Positions 33,645 to 45,500 of a stretch of 64,000 bases of DNA are shown here, piece after piece (the first letter of the stretch is position 1; every line of letters begins with the position of its first letter). The DNA lies in the NCBI RefSeq assembly GCF_029633865.1, contig NC_079224.1:23616895-23680894 (forward strand), written 5' to 3'. This DNA comes from Lampris incognitus. Its lineage: Eukaryota > Chordata > Actinopteri > Lampriformes > Lampridae. Made by a program: the position numbers and the translations under genes. The notes beneath the pieces were generated by a model. It saw only the letters and a list, made by a program, of their open reading frames with translations. It made no database searches and was not told the DNA's origin.

Positions 33645-36600
33645 CTAGACGTAGTCTTTGTCTGGCTTGCCCATGGCGCGTGGTGCAGGGTAGTGTGGGG
33701 ACTTCCCTGATGCTTTGCTGGAGCAGTTGCAGCAGAGGAAAGCTCCCCCGGTAATGGTGAGGCAGGCAGACGCCAGTCCCACAAACAGGGCTTTCCCAAA
33801 TTCAAACCTGTAAAAGTGCAGATAGCACTGAGGTTTCTGTGGACAATGCTGACTCCGTTTAGCCTCAGATTAGCAGACGGATCCTATCCATCGCAATCTG
33901 AAGAACAACTCAGGAACAACTTATGGTGATAACTGCATTTAAACACTCGCCAATATTGTAACAATCTGAACACAAACGCAATAAACACTGTTACAGCTAA
34001 TGTGAATGAATCACACAAAAGACCATTAAAAGGTTAAGAGCAAGAGTGTGTCCAGAAAGATTTCTACCACTTAACTGTGATGTTTGACTACAGTGATACC
34101 CGCAGAATAGTGTATATGATGTGCATGATTAAAGGACTCAGAATAATGAATGAAGACCTCACCTGTTATTAGTAGGAGTGAAGGGGTCATAGAATTCCTT
34201 TGCTATTCTGTTACCATACCAGCAACCCCCCACCAGCGCACACAGACCTGCAACATAGCAGTCAGTATTACGATATAACACATATTTCTATTTGATGGCA
34301 TAAATATCAACATTGAAGAGTGTAGTGTGTCATTGCAGTGATACCATTTTCAGTAGTAACTTTGGTTATAGAAAGGAATACTTACCCGGGAGGAGATTTC
34401 ATTGTGTTCAGTGTGCAGTACATGCATGCGTCTGTATGCACATATACACTCACTGGCCACTTTATTAGGTACACCTTGCTAGTACCAGGTTGGACCCCCT
34501 TTTGCCTTCAGAACTGCCTTAATCCTTCGTGACATAGATTAAACAAGGTACTGGAAACATTCCTCAGAGAGTTTGGTCCATATTGACATGATAGCATCAC
34601 GCAGTTGCTGCAGATTTGTCGGCTGCACATCCATGATGCGAATCTCCCGGTCCACCACATCCCAAAGGTGCTCTATTGGATTGAGATCTGGTGACTGTGG
34701 AGGCCATTTGAGTACAGTGAACTCATTGTCATGTTCAAGAAACCAGTCTGAGATGATTCGAGCTTTATGACATGGCGCGTTATCCTGCTGGAAGTAGCCA
34801 TCAGAAGATGGGAACACTGTGGTCATAAAGGGATGGACATGGTCAGCAACAATACTCAGGTAGGCTGTGGCGTTGACACGATGCTCAATTGGTACTAAGG
34901 GGCCCAAAGTGTGCCAAGAAAATATCCCCCACACCATTACACCACCACCACCAGCCTGAACCGTTGATACAAGGCAGGATGGATCCATGCTTTCATGTTG
35001 TTGACGCCAAATTCTGACCCTCCCATCCGAATGTCGCAGCAGAAATCGAGACTCATCAGACCAGGCAACGTTTTTCCAATCTTCTATTGTCCAATTTTGG
35101 TGAGCCTGTGTGAATTGTAGCCTCAGTTTCCTGTTCGTAGCTGACAGGAGTGGCACCCGGTGTGGTCTTCTGCTGCTGTAGCCCATCTGCCTCAAGGTTC
35201 GACGTGTTGTGCGTTCAGAGATGCTCTTCTGCATACCTCGGTTGTAATGAGTGGTTATTTGAGTTACTGTTGCCTTTCTATCAGCTGGAACCAGTCTGGC
35301 CATTCTCCTCTGACCTCTGGCATCAACAAGGCATTTTCGCCCACAGAACTGCCGCTCACTGGATATTTTCTCTTTTTCGGACCATTCTCTGTAAACCCTA
35401 GAGATGTTTGTGCGTGAAAATCCCAGTAGATCAGCAGTTTGTGAAATACTCAGACCAGCCCGTCTGGCACCAACAACCATGCCACGTTCAAAGTCACTTA
35501 AATCACCTTTCTTCCCCATTCTGATGCTCGGTTTGAACTGCAGCAGATCATCTTGACCATGTCTACATGCCTAAATGCATTGAGTTGTTGCCATGTGATT
35601 GGCTGATTAGAAATTTGCGTTAACGAGCAGTTGGACGGGTGTGCCTAATAAAGTGGCTGGTGAGTGTATGTGTGCAGTGTATGGGTAGGTGTGCATGTGT
35701 AAATGCACTGTGCATGTGCATGATGGCATGCTAGTGCAAAGGGAGAAAAGAATTCAAGCCAAAATGTGATGTTGTTAGTGATCGAATGGACTCTGACCTG
35801 AGATAATAAAGAGAATCCCTCCTGTTAAAGCCACCTTGTTCTTCTGCTCCTTATCCTGTGCCAGACAGGTGGTGCACTTCATGCCTACCACCGCTACCAG
35901 GATGGAGATGAAACACAACAGGATGGAGGCTACCATCAGCCCTCGTGTGCCCTGGATGATCCCTGGACACATTTGCAAGAAAGAGGATTCAATGTATTTG
36001 GGGGTTTTTTGTGTTCATATGTATGACACATATGACAAGTTACGATACGAAATGGCTTGACACGACATGATATGATATCAGAATTAGATTCACTGTGTCC
36101 GGGTAGCATAGCAGTCTATTCCATTGCCTACCAACACGGGGATCACTGGTTCGAATCCCTGTGTTACCTCTGGCTTGGTCGGGCGTCCCTACAGACACAA
36201 TTGGCCGTGTCTGCGGGTGGGAAGCCGGATGTGGGTATGTGTCCTGGTCGCGGCACTAGCGCCTCCCTTAGTCGGTTGGGGCGCCTTTTCAGGTGGGAGG
36301 AGGAACTGGGGGGGAATAGTGTGATCCTCCCACGCGCTACGTCCCCCTGGCGAAACTCCTCACTGTCAGGTGAAAAGAAATGTCTGGCGACTCCACATGT
36401 ATCGGAGGAGGCATGTGGTAGTCTGCAGCCCTCCCCGGATCGGCAGAGGGGGTGCAGCAGCGACCGGGACGGCTCGGAAGAGTGGGGTAGTAGGCCAGAT
36501 ACAATTGGGGGGAAAGGGGGGGGAAATTCCACAAAAAAAAGAATCGAATTCATTTCATCTTTATCATATGTTTCATGACTTAAAAAACTCTGTCCAATCA

Positions 36601-37745
36601 AATTAACTGACTCATGGTGCTCGCTCTGTAGAGCATGCAGGGCAGCTAGAATAACTGAATTGCATGTAACATGTTTTTTTATGTGGCAAGGGAATTGTAC
36701 TTTTTTTAATATATAAAGCAACACATAAAAGATGGGGAAAAAACCCAAAATGGCATATTTTAATGTCAACAGGTGTCAAGTTACAACTTAAAGCTCCATC
36801 TGTTGCATGCAGGGGGGCAGAATAGATGCCATGAGCCACATTCCTTTCAAAGGCCAATACAAAGAAAAGGTTCATACTGGATGTTACTCTCTCTTGAAAA
36901 CGGTATCTGGTACAGTGCTTATTAACATAATATTTTCGATAAACCGAAAGAGTATTTTATATCAATCACTGGAAAACAAACAAGTAGATTGATAGAGTGA
37001 TTATAACTTCTGGTAGATGTAAATGAACATAGTTCAGTTCCTCTCTTTCGTTATCACCGGCATTCGGCTGACTTGCCTGTACATGCATGAGGTTGTCTAC
37101 AAGCCGGGGGAGAAAACACATTCTTTTACTTCTTTAAGGTTTTGAATAACCACAAAGCCAGTCACCTTATTGTATGTATACATTCCCATGGTAAAATGCA
37201 TATTTTAGGGCTTCAGCTCCTGCCCAAGAATTTTAATGTTGCAGAATGTAGTTTCAGCCGGGGACCTAATTTAATCCACATATCTTTTGTAGTCTTGACC
37301 AAACTATACATAGGGCTGTGACACATTCTGGTCTCTTTGACACATTCTGTGCTCCCCTCTAGGGGGGGGGGGTACTTTGGGGCCAGTGAGTAATTTGCAA
37401 GCTTTATATGCTGAGATGACAAAATACATTCGGCTTCTTGTAAATATTTCAGAAATAATCCACCACAAGCTGACTTGAAGACAACGGCGTTAGGGTTAGA
37501 GTTTGGGTTAGCAGAAAATTACCTGGTAGTTTGAGGAGTGAGTCGTATACTTTGCACTGAATCTGACCAGTGCTCTGTGATACACAGGTCTTCCACAGTC
37601 CCTCATACATGGCCTGAGCTGTAATAATGTTGTCTCCCGCATAAGACGAAGCTTTCCATTCCACCATGATGGTGGCTATTATCAGCCCAATGAAACCCAG
37701 GAAAGCCAGTGTTAAGCCCAGAAGTTGCATCGCTGCATTAGCCAT
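33645..37745 (-). CDS. cldn1: Claudin-1-like tight-junction protein, four coding exons, 211 aa
   Basis: Coding exons are 37523-37745, 35798-35962, 34163-34247 and 33645-33807; all junctions have GT/AG, the phases agree, and the sum is 211 codons plus stop, as in human CLDN1. Claudins are four-pass membrane proteins that seal tight junctions by cis and trans polymerisation. Exon 1 starts [20 protein letters not shown] (TM1). It has the claudin signature with GLW-x2-C-x8-C ([18 protein letters not shown]). Exon 2 gives TM2 ([20 protein letters not shown]) and the start of TM3. Exon 3 gives the second loop ([20 protein letters not shown]). Exon 4 gives TM4, a CC pair and the C-terminal PDZ ligand KDYV. 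The residues and four-exon layout fit claudin-1 best; claudin-7 or -19 relatives are less alike. A Tc1 element and a SINE lie in introns 2 and 1. Confidence 0.88.
34447..35666 (-). mobile_element. Tc1/mariner element, second 1,220-bp copy, in a cldn1 intron
   Basis: Same length and inverted repeats as 6520-7739; TA is duplicated at 34445-34446 and 35667-35668. It lies in intron 2 of the claudin gene, between exons at 34163-34247 and 35798-35962, in the same orientation as the gene. The transposase frame (34539-35519) shares the DDE core with the first copy but stops 20 residues early, after FQYLV, because a GAA codon has become TAA. Confidence 0.95.
34539..35519 (-). pseudogene. Tc1-like transposase, C-terminally truncated (326 aa)
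   Basis: Starts [20 protein letters not shown] and has both HTH blocks and the catalytic D, D and E ([26 protein letters not shown]). It differs from the first copy at about 11 of 326 residues, then ends early by a nonsense change. The lost tail is short and lies beyond the catalytic core, so the effect on function is uncertain. At several differing sites (G2, G17, SISQTA) this copy looks closer to the usual Tc1 wording than the first copy does. Confidence 0.85.
36093..36539 (+). mobile_element. tRNA-headed SINE family B, full length, in cldn1 intron 1
   Basis: The best family B copy: head GTGTCCGGGTAGCATAGCAG with box A, box B GGTTCGAATCCC, body GCCGTGTCTGCGGGTGGGAA and CTCACTGTCAGGTGAAAAGA, and tail CAATTGGGGGGAAAGGGGGG. 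It is flanked by an imperfect 13-bp duplication, AGAATTAGATTCA (36080-36092) and AGAATCGAATTCA (36540-36552). It lies antisense to the claudin gene between exons 1 and 2. Confidence 0.82.
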
Positions 37746-39181
37746 CTTTCACCTCGGATAAGTAGAATAAAGTAAGGATGAGGGGGGGGGGGGACAAAAA
37801 AGGTGATCGTGAATAAAAATGAAAACGGAAGTCCAAGTCAAGTCGATGGTGAGAGGAATTACAAAAAATGTCCAAACATTGTTCCCGAGGGCTTCGCGCA
37901 GTGTATCTGGTGCTGCTGCAGCAGTGTTGACTAAAGTGAGCATCTTGAGGTGAATTACCTGCAGGACAAGAAGGATCCTGCCACTACCTCCATCCCAGGT
38001 CAGCATTAGTCTGACATCTGGTGGAGATATTGTTCCCTTGCAGAAATAGACAGAGCTTTCTGATAGAGCCCAGTCCTTTTTGCGTGATCCTACCAGAACA
38101 AAATACGCACTATATAAAAGCCCGTACTTAAGAAAAATTCAATCACTAGTATCACCTCATGGGGAAAATGGAAAAGTACAAACAGATGTGGTTGCGGCTT
38201 TACTCAATCAAAGTCAATGGAGAATTGATTTGTCTCCAGATTTGGACTTTATAAGCAAAACCACATGCAGAACCAGGCAAATTGATATTCAGATTGGGCA
38301 TTTACAAGAACACCTCAGATTCATAAACGTAAGTATGGACATTTTATAGTATATTTGTACAATTTCAGTTCTTAAAATGATCTCTTCACCTTCTTGGTTT
38401 TGACATTTTTCTAAACTATTTACGGATTTGATGGTAACAAATAAACCAATTTAGTTTATCGATAAAGTCAAAATTGACAAAGAGGTAAGCAGTAATCAAA
38501 ATAGTAATATGCTGCTCACATTCACGCATTTGCTTGCTGAGTTTTGTTTGGCAAACAGTGAGTTGGACTTTCTGGTAAGACCTTAACTGGTATTGACATG
38601 ACACGAGCAGAAGCTATGACATTTTGAAATGCACTTTTACAGATTGATTTCTGTCCTTTATTGATATGTAGTCGACAAATAACAAGAACAAGTTGGTTGT
38701 TGCATGCTGATTTTTTTTTTTTTAAGTATATAGATGTGATTTTGATTTTTGTGCTTTTGTTATTATAAGTCAATAACACCACAGCGGGACATAGCCAGTG
38801 ATCAAAGGTCAGACCCAATCACACCCAGTTCAGCCTTGTTGTCATTTGTTCTCTATGTCAGTTTGCTCTTGAATTTGTTTCATTGCTGTATGAAAAGCCC
38901 GAAACTACACAAAGGTACGATGAAGTTTGTTTGTATTATTCAGAAAGAAACAAACATTGCTTGTTTTTATCAGTGTCATTCATCGACTCTGCCACTTCAA
39001 TAAATCAAGATTGGCAATACAAGATGAATGCCTTTATTTATTTGTCATTGCACAACTGTACGAAGAAATTAAGTTGTACAGCTGGGGAATCCACAGAAAA
39101 AAAGAAAAAAAAGACAGTCATTTCTATCGGTGTGGATTTCTCCAGTTTATTCACAAAAGTTAACTTTTTGTCATTTTACAG
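37746..39181. other. Head-to-head intergenic region, cldn1/cpn2
   Basis: About 1.4 kb separates the claudin ATG (37745) from the cpn2 coding exon (39182). It must hold the claudin 5' UTR and promoter. It may hold a non-coding first exon of the cpn2-like gene, because that gene's coding exon is preceded by a splice acceptor. No TATA box is convincing. A LINE-like tail sits at 39018-39080. Frames here (for example 38080-38349) are not recognised. Confidence 0.45.
39018..39080 (-). repeat. LINE/SINE 3'-tail fragment
   Basis: AAGATGAATGCCTTTATTTA, then TTGTCATTGCACAACTGTAC, then GAAATTAAG. Almost the same 60 bp recur at 63795-63855. The reverse strand reads as a typical fish retroposon tail ending in AAATAAAGGCATTC. 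Confidence 0.5.
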
Positions 39182-39187
39182 TGGAGA

Positions 39188-40765
39188 ATGGAAAGAGAGA
39201 TTGGTGTCACGTTGTGTCTGATGCTGCTTCTCTGTTGCAAAGGCGATGCAGTCATACAAACCACTTGCCCGGCCCGGTGCCACTGTTTCACCCCTACGCA
39301 AGTCCTTTGCTCTGATGAACGCATGACGTCTTTACCAAAGGTTGTTTTCACGCAGGTCAAGGAGTTCATCGTCATGACGACCAGCCTTGCATTCCTGTTC
39401 CCCAACACCTCGCAGGAGAGCCCCCAAATCACCAAGCTTGTCTTCTTCAATAACGTACTGCGGGATATACACGCAATGGCTTTTGAGAAACTTACTCAGC
39501 TGAAGGAGCTGGAAATAAGTGGAAACCCGTGGCTGAGACGATTATTTCCTGGAACCTTCTCACAACAGGGCAACCTCACCAAACTCATTCTCAACTTCAA
39601 CAAGTTTGAGACCATTCCTCCAGGCATGTTTGACTCCCTGGCAGAGCTGGAAACTCTGCAGATGAAGGGCAACATCATCTCACAGCTGCCCATGTTTCTC
39701 TTCCAGAGCCTCCAGAATCTACGCGTATTGGACTTGTCCCAAAATATGCTGGAGAGACTGGAAGGAGGGTGCCTCTCTGGCCTTGCTAAGTTAGAGACCC
39801 TCAAAGTTAACTACAACCTCATCAGCAACATTTCCTCTGACACATTCCTCAATGTTACCCAGCTGAAGGAGCTTAACTTGGAGGGAAATAAGATATTAGA
39901 CCTCCCTCACAAGCTCTTCTCCATGCTAACCCAGTTGGAGGTGCTGAACCTCCGTGGGAACTTGCTTTCAAGCTTCAGTGCTCAGCTGTTTGGAGTTGTT
40001 CCCTCCAGTCTGAAGGAGCTGACACTGAAGGGCAACAGGCTGAAGGTGTTGTCCTCTCACTCTCTCGGTGGACTGGACTCTCTCACCTTCCTCTCCTTGT
40101 CCTCGAATCAGCTCTCTGAGCTTCCTGAGGACGTTTTTAGGAATCTCACAGAACTGGAGAGTTTGGATCTTTCTGACAACTGGCTCACCTCACTTCCGGA
40201 GACCATCTTCCAGGACCTTTTTAATCTCAAAGCACTCCACCTCAACAGGAACAACATCAGCAAGGTGAGCACCAAGCTGTTCAAGGACCAGTTACTCCTT
40301 CAATGCCTTTACCTTTCAGACAACCAGTTCCAGAACCTCCCCCTGGGTCTGTTTCACCCCTTCCTCCTTCATGGCATTGTTAGACTACATGGAAACCCCT
40401 GGCAGTGTGACTGTCACATGCGGTACCTGCATGACTGGGTGCTGAATAACAGTGTGAAAGTAGAAGAGCTTGACAAGGTGTTCTGCAAGGGCCCCAGTTA
40501 TTTTAGTGGACAGACATTCACCTCTGTTGACAGGGAGCAGCTGGTGTGTCATATATCAAATGAGTGGCTGCAGGATCTCAGCAAATGTTCTCTAAAAGCT
40601 GCTGATGACACCATGATCATCCATTGCAAAGTGAATAGATGTTTTCCACTGAAAGTGAAGGTGCAGTTCCAGGATGATGGTGGTGGTATATGTGAGAATT
40701 TAGAGAAAAAGGAGTGGCCGGAGCACCTACAATGGGTCAATAAGAGCTCAACTCCCACCAGATAG
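39188..40765 (+). CDS. cpn2: Carboxypeptidase N subunit 2-like secreted LRR protein, 525 aa
   Basis: CPN2 is the large, non-catalytic, glycosylated plasma subunit that carries and stabilises carboxypeptidase N, which trims C-terminal Lys and Arg from kinins and complement peptides. Residues 1-22 look like a signal peptide (GVTLCLMLLLCCKGDA). Then come an LRRNT cap (CPARCHCF) and about a dozen 24-residue leucine-rich repeats (LKELNLEGNKILDLPHKLF style). An LRRCT cap starts near residue 400 (GNPWQCDCHMRYLHDWVLNN, then FCKGPSYFSGQ, REQLVC). Several N-x-S/T sites are present. Human CPN2 is about 545 aa. A splice acceptor (TTTTACAG, ending 39181) sits six bases before the ATG, so a 5' non-coding exon is likely. 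LRRC15 or GP5 relatives are less likely given the LRRCT wording. Confidence 0.83.
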   Translation: MEREIGVTLCLMLLLCCKGDAVIQTTCPARCHCFTPTQVLCSDERMTSLPKVVFTQVKEFIVMTTSLAFLFPNTSQESPQITKLVFFNNVLRDIHAMAFEKLTQLKELEISGNPWLRRLFPGTFSQQGNLTKLILNFNKFETIPPGMFDSLAELETLQMKGNIISQLPMFLFQSLQNLRVLDLSQNMLERLEGGCLSGLAKLETLKVNYNLISNISSDTFLNVTQLKELNLEGNKILDLPHKLFSMLTQLEVLNLRGNLLSSFSAQLFGVVPSSLKELTLKGNRLKVLSSHSLGGLDSLTFLSLSSNQLSELPEDVFRNLTELESLDLSDNWLTSLPETIFQDLFNLKALHLNRNNISKVSTKLFKDQLLLQCLYLSDNQFQNLPLGLFHPFLLHGIVRLHGNPWQCDCHMRYLHDWVLNNSVKVEELDKVFCKGPSYFSGQTFTSVDREQLVCHISNEWLQDLSKCSLKAADDTMIIHCKVNRCFPLKVKVQFQDDGGGICENLEKKEWPEHLQWVNKSSTPTR

Positions 40766-42054
40766 CTTTCCCCTGAGATTTGTTCGTCGTGTGGATTTCC
40801 AAGTGTATCATTGTTCTGTGAAAAAAAATTTTGCTTCTGCTTTGGTTGTGCTTTCGGGGTCTCTGTTCTTATTAAATCCAGTTGTGCTATATGTTCTTAA
40901 CTCGCAGTCTTTATTGCAAACAAACCTGGCCTGCCAGCTGCTGGCAGGCCATTGCTATTTCCTGAGCACAGCTGACAGACAAGAGAGGGTGAACAAATGT
41001 TTCTGTAATAGGTTCAAAGTTCAGGATGGTAGTTTTAGGAAACCATGCACGGATGACATGGAACTAACTGCAAAGTGTTATTCATTTACAAACAGATGTA
41101 TTGACTGTAATGGGTTGGGTCTCCAGGAGGTGATTCAGATGTAATTATATTGGTTATGCCCCGCAGGGTTTTCTCTTCACCCCAAATCTCCTGGATAAAG
41201 TGCAGGCCTCAGTCACAGCTTGAGTATAAAGTAGGTATCAGAGAGCTTTGTTACAGATGTACATGACTAACATCTATGAGACAAAACACTTTCTCTTGTA
41301 CTCATCAATTAAGGATGACAGCACAAATGTGACATTTAAAAGGAATAAAACATATCAGACGTGCAGCACAACAAAGCACAGATCAGATTCTGAGATAAAA
41401 TTTTGGGTGAAGGAGCACATAAAGGAATGCTGCTCTCTTTCAATCCACGTTTTTTTTAAGACAAACAAGTCACCCAAAGGGACTCCTCTTAACACCCCAC
41501 CGCTCCTGAATGCCGAGAGGGATGATAAAGACCAAGAGAGAGAGAATGGAGGAGGGAGGAGGGAGAACTGGACAGAGCAAGGCACACAGATGGCAACACC
41601 TTGAATACGGCCCTCTGACCTCACAATTTATAAGGGTCGAAGGTCAGCGGGTCGATTGGGTTCTTGGTCTCAGCTGAATGACATCACAATTCTTGTGACA
41701 AAAAGTGGAGGCTGTCTTACTTCCAAGGTCTAGGGGGCCGGCCTTAAGTGGAGGTAATCCTCACTTGACCAAAATTTAGGGGGAAACCAAACATTTGAAG
41801 TGGGGAAATCCTGGGCTCATACAAAGATGTCCGCTAATGAGCAGATTAACATATGGTGGCCATTAATTTCATATCCAGATTTAAACAGCGTGTTGGGGTT
41901 CAAAACGAACAACACGTAATGAACTTTGGAGCAGCGAAAGCAACACATTATTGGCACACGCCACACTTCCACAATAAATTCAAAATGTAGTTAACAACAA
42001 ATACAATAAAAACCCCTGAAAAAGCAAAAGCAATCAACCCTCTCTTTCCAATTT
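40766..42054. other. Probable cpn2 3' UTR and flank
   Basis: A possible poly(A) signal, AATAAA, lies at about 41344. An open frame at 40791-41144 has one hydrophobic stretch but no family resemblance, and most likely is chance within the 3' UTR. Confidence 0.4.
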
Positions 42055-42065
42055 CAATTAGTTCA

Positions 42066-42490
42066 GTGTTTCTCCTTAATTGTATTTGGCTAATTACCCC
42101 ACTGTTCTTAGCCGTCCCAGTGCCTGCTCCACCCCCTCTGCCAATCCGGGGAGGGCTGCAAACTACCACATGCCTCCTCCCATACATGTGGAGTTGCCAG
42201 CCGCTTCTTTTCACCTGACAGTGAGGAGTTTCACCAGGGGGGCATAGCGCGTAGAAGGATCACACTATTCCCCCCAGTTCCCCCTCCCCCCTTAAACAGG
42301 CACCCCGACTGACCAGAGGAGGTGCTAGTGCAGCGACCAGGACACATACCCACATCTAGCTTCCCACCTGCAGACACGGCCAATTGTGTCTGTAGGGCTG
42401 CCTGATCAAGCTGGAGGTAACACTGGGATTTGAACCAGCGATCCCCGTGTTGGTAGGCAACGGAATAGACCGCTACAATACCCAGACTCC
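42066..42490 (-). mobile_element. tRNA-headed SINE family B, full length, reverse
   Basis: The full-length family B body in reverse, with the head at the right (GGTAACACTGGGATTTGAAC, then CAACGGAATAGACCGCTAC). It is flanked by CAATTAGTTCA (42055-42065) and CAATTTGTTCA (42491-42501), an 11-bp duplication with one mismatch. It lies between the cpn2-like and her-type genes. Confidence 0.82.
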
Positions 42491-42501
42491 CAATTTGTTC
42501 A

Positions 42502-45500
42502 ATTTTTTTATTGTATGATGATTGTGTATTACATCACTGATTAACATATATGATAATTATATGATAATTACATGATATTAGTGTTGAACTGCAGGTGAAA
42601 TAAAGGAACATTACTATACTGAATCATATTCACCTGCAGAATTTTATTGTATGATTGACAGCTTGAGCCTTCAGCTCTCACGCTCTTACTGCCTCCCACT
42701 AGCTTTGCTTTCCTGGGTTTGATAGAGTTACCTTCACCAGCAAATCACTTGTCAATACCCATGGCTGCAAATTACTGTGATGGGATGACAAATCTGCAGC
42801 TGCAGGGTGTAGGAGCTGCCCTGTGAGGCAGCATTAAAAACAACTGTGAACCCCCTGTGCAGAGGCCATCTTTCCCTCTCACTTAGTGGGCAGTTAGCAG
42901 CGCACACCATGCTCTTTACAGCCCCTCTTCAGCTGAAATAGGGAAGACACGGAGGGGAGGATAACTTATCTCACAATGTCCAAGCAACACAAAGCACTGG
43001 GGGGGGGGGGTCCTCACAGAGTTTTGGACAGCCAGCAAGAAGAGAAAAGGCTGAGAGGGCAGGGCACAGCTCAAGGGACAAAGGCCAGGGGTCGTGTGAG
43101 ACTTGCCGCTCAGGATGCGAATTTTGGGTAAAGAATTGAGATCAAAAAAATGTAAATCAATCTCAGAGTTGCAAGCACACACCTGTTGTCATAAACCTCA
43201 GGAAGCCATTACTCTTTCAAAATCAAATGATGTACACCTCAGTCTTAAGGGTTAGAAAGACATATTTAGATGTCTAACATATCCTATGCCTATTGTTTCT
43301 CTCGCTAGCCAGCCTTAAACAGGTTCAGTCAATCATGAGATTAACAACCAACACAGGTTCCTACTTTGTCACAGGGTGTCTATTAGGTCCCTTTCAGCAA
43401 AAGGGTGAGTGGCGTACATGCTCCATGGTGCGATGGCCGACGCGTCTCAAGAACACAAATAGGCCATTTTGCACTCTTGACAAAATCTGAGTCTTGCTTA
43501 CAAACAAGGGTCAATATCTATCCCTTAGCACGTCCAGACCTCCAGGGGGAGGCTAAATTGGAGTTGCTGACCAAATTAAGAACAGTTGACCTGATGCGGG
43601 TGTTAAGTGGATGGGAATACATCGCCAGAATGGTAATCTTTTATCATACTAGTACACTGCCCTTTGTCTAGTCCTTCACTATTGGAGAATAACAAGGGGC
43701 TATAAGCTCCTTATCATCATATTGCAATTATTGGCCCTGGGGACCATGCTCTTACATGGGGACCCTGGTTTTGTCTCCAGTTTCCCAGATGGAGGGGCCT
43801 TAACATGCATGCAGACAGCACTTCATTGTGCATCGCTGGTCATTCTAGTGAGGGGCTGTCAAGGAATTTAGCACTTGGTTGTTCCTATATAACAAAACAC
43901 AATAAACCAGCTTCAGACACCTCCCACTGCAGCTAATTTCCGGGAGGAGTGGAAAACTGAGACGTGAGTTTATCACAACTTAATGGTTCCCAGCACTGAT
44001 AAGTAGAGAATGTCATGCCAAAATAAGCAGTTACATTTGTAAAACTAAAAAGCAAAACATAGACGTTGTCAGGTCTTCCTCTCATGGAGTTAGAGACAGC
44101 TCTTGACTGGCTTTGGGTTATACTGCTAAAACTGAAAGTGCATCCTCTTACAGGTTTTCTCAGTCTTTAGTGTCCTTACATGTGGTTTTTCACTTCTCCT
44201 GCCTGGCAGAAGGGACCAAAAGGGCAAAGATGCAACAGGAGCATCTATCTACACAGGGTGTCTCGCTTTAAATGACGCCTGTAGGGAAAGTCGTCTTGAT
44301 CCTCTTCATAAACCCCACTGGGCCACATGCAGACACAAGTTGCAGGAACCCCAGAAAACGAGAGCCCCTGAGCTTTAAAGCTGAAATCCGGGGGCTTTCT
44401 CCATCAATTAATAGTTGTTTTTATGTATGTGGAGCATGGAGTGAGATTACATAATGCTAAGTTGAATCTTTACCGGGGTTGGAGACACTCTCCATGCACC
44501 GCTGTTGACATTTTTGACAGGGTAGGACAAACACTAGTGCAACAGTAAACACATTCCTGCTCGAGTAGGAAAAAAGACTCAAACATGATGATGATGTGGC
44601 GACACTCCTATTGGATGAATAATCTACCAATTCTACAATCTGCATTACAGTAGAACAGTGTTCCCGTAGAGTCTGATGTGGTTTGTAATGTATTCGATTA
44701 ACCTGTGTTAGTTTTGGTCTGAAGATGTCATTTTTACAAGAGTGGCAGTGTTAACTGCTGAGCAGATAGCACACAAGCAACAATGGCTGCTACACCTTGC
44801 TTGCAGGGAGGATCAGATCAGGGAAATCACAGATTTCAGCTTTATAAAATAATACATCGTTTAAATACTCACTGCCTTGTAATGCCATACCACTGCAAAA
44901 CCCCGCCATCACACTTTGAGGGTCTACGGTAATACATTTTGACATTTCTGTATTATCATGTCTTGATGACACTAAATTCCCGCTGAAAACCATGACAGAA
45001 CATTGTGTTTGGTTTTTCATAAACAAGCAGCTAAATCAAATGGGAATGAATTGGGAGTGGGGGAACAAAGGGTGTCATTCATTCACTGCTGCTATCAAGT
45101 GTATAAACTATGCATTACTCTTGATGTGATCCATTGCTGGGGACGTCGACCCCCATCAAGCCTGACAACGACCCTGACATCAATGCCAGGACAGCTGAGG
45201 ACAACTGACTCCGGAGGAGGTGGCAGCAGAGGTTTCCGGTGTGTGTCAGAAGGAGTGGGTCCCCATAGCAGGGACCCCATCAGCGCTGTCACTCCCTTTG
45301 TGAGGAGCGGCCATCAATCATGGAATTATGGTGCAGAGTATGCGTGTGTGTGTGTGTGGGGGGGGGTACCCCAGCAAACTTCCTTTTTGCCATTCTTGCT
45401 TTTACAAGGTACGGGAAAATGTGGCATTAAACTGGCGGGGGGTTGGGGGGTTGAAGAATGGACAAGGAAAAAAATGACACAAAAGAAGAAGGGAGGTGAG

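Noticed and set aside
38080-38349. 89-aa frame between cldn1 and cpn2
   Set aside because: No recognisable family and no acceptable splice frame linking it to either gene; left as intergenic.
40791-41144. 117-aa open frame after the cpn2-like gene
   Set aside because: One hydrophobic stretch and several cysteines, but no family resemblance, no splice context, and a position in the expected 3' UTR.
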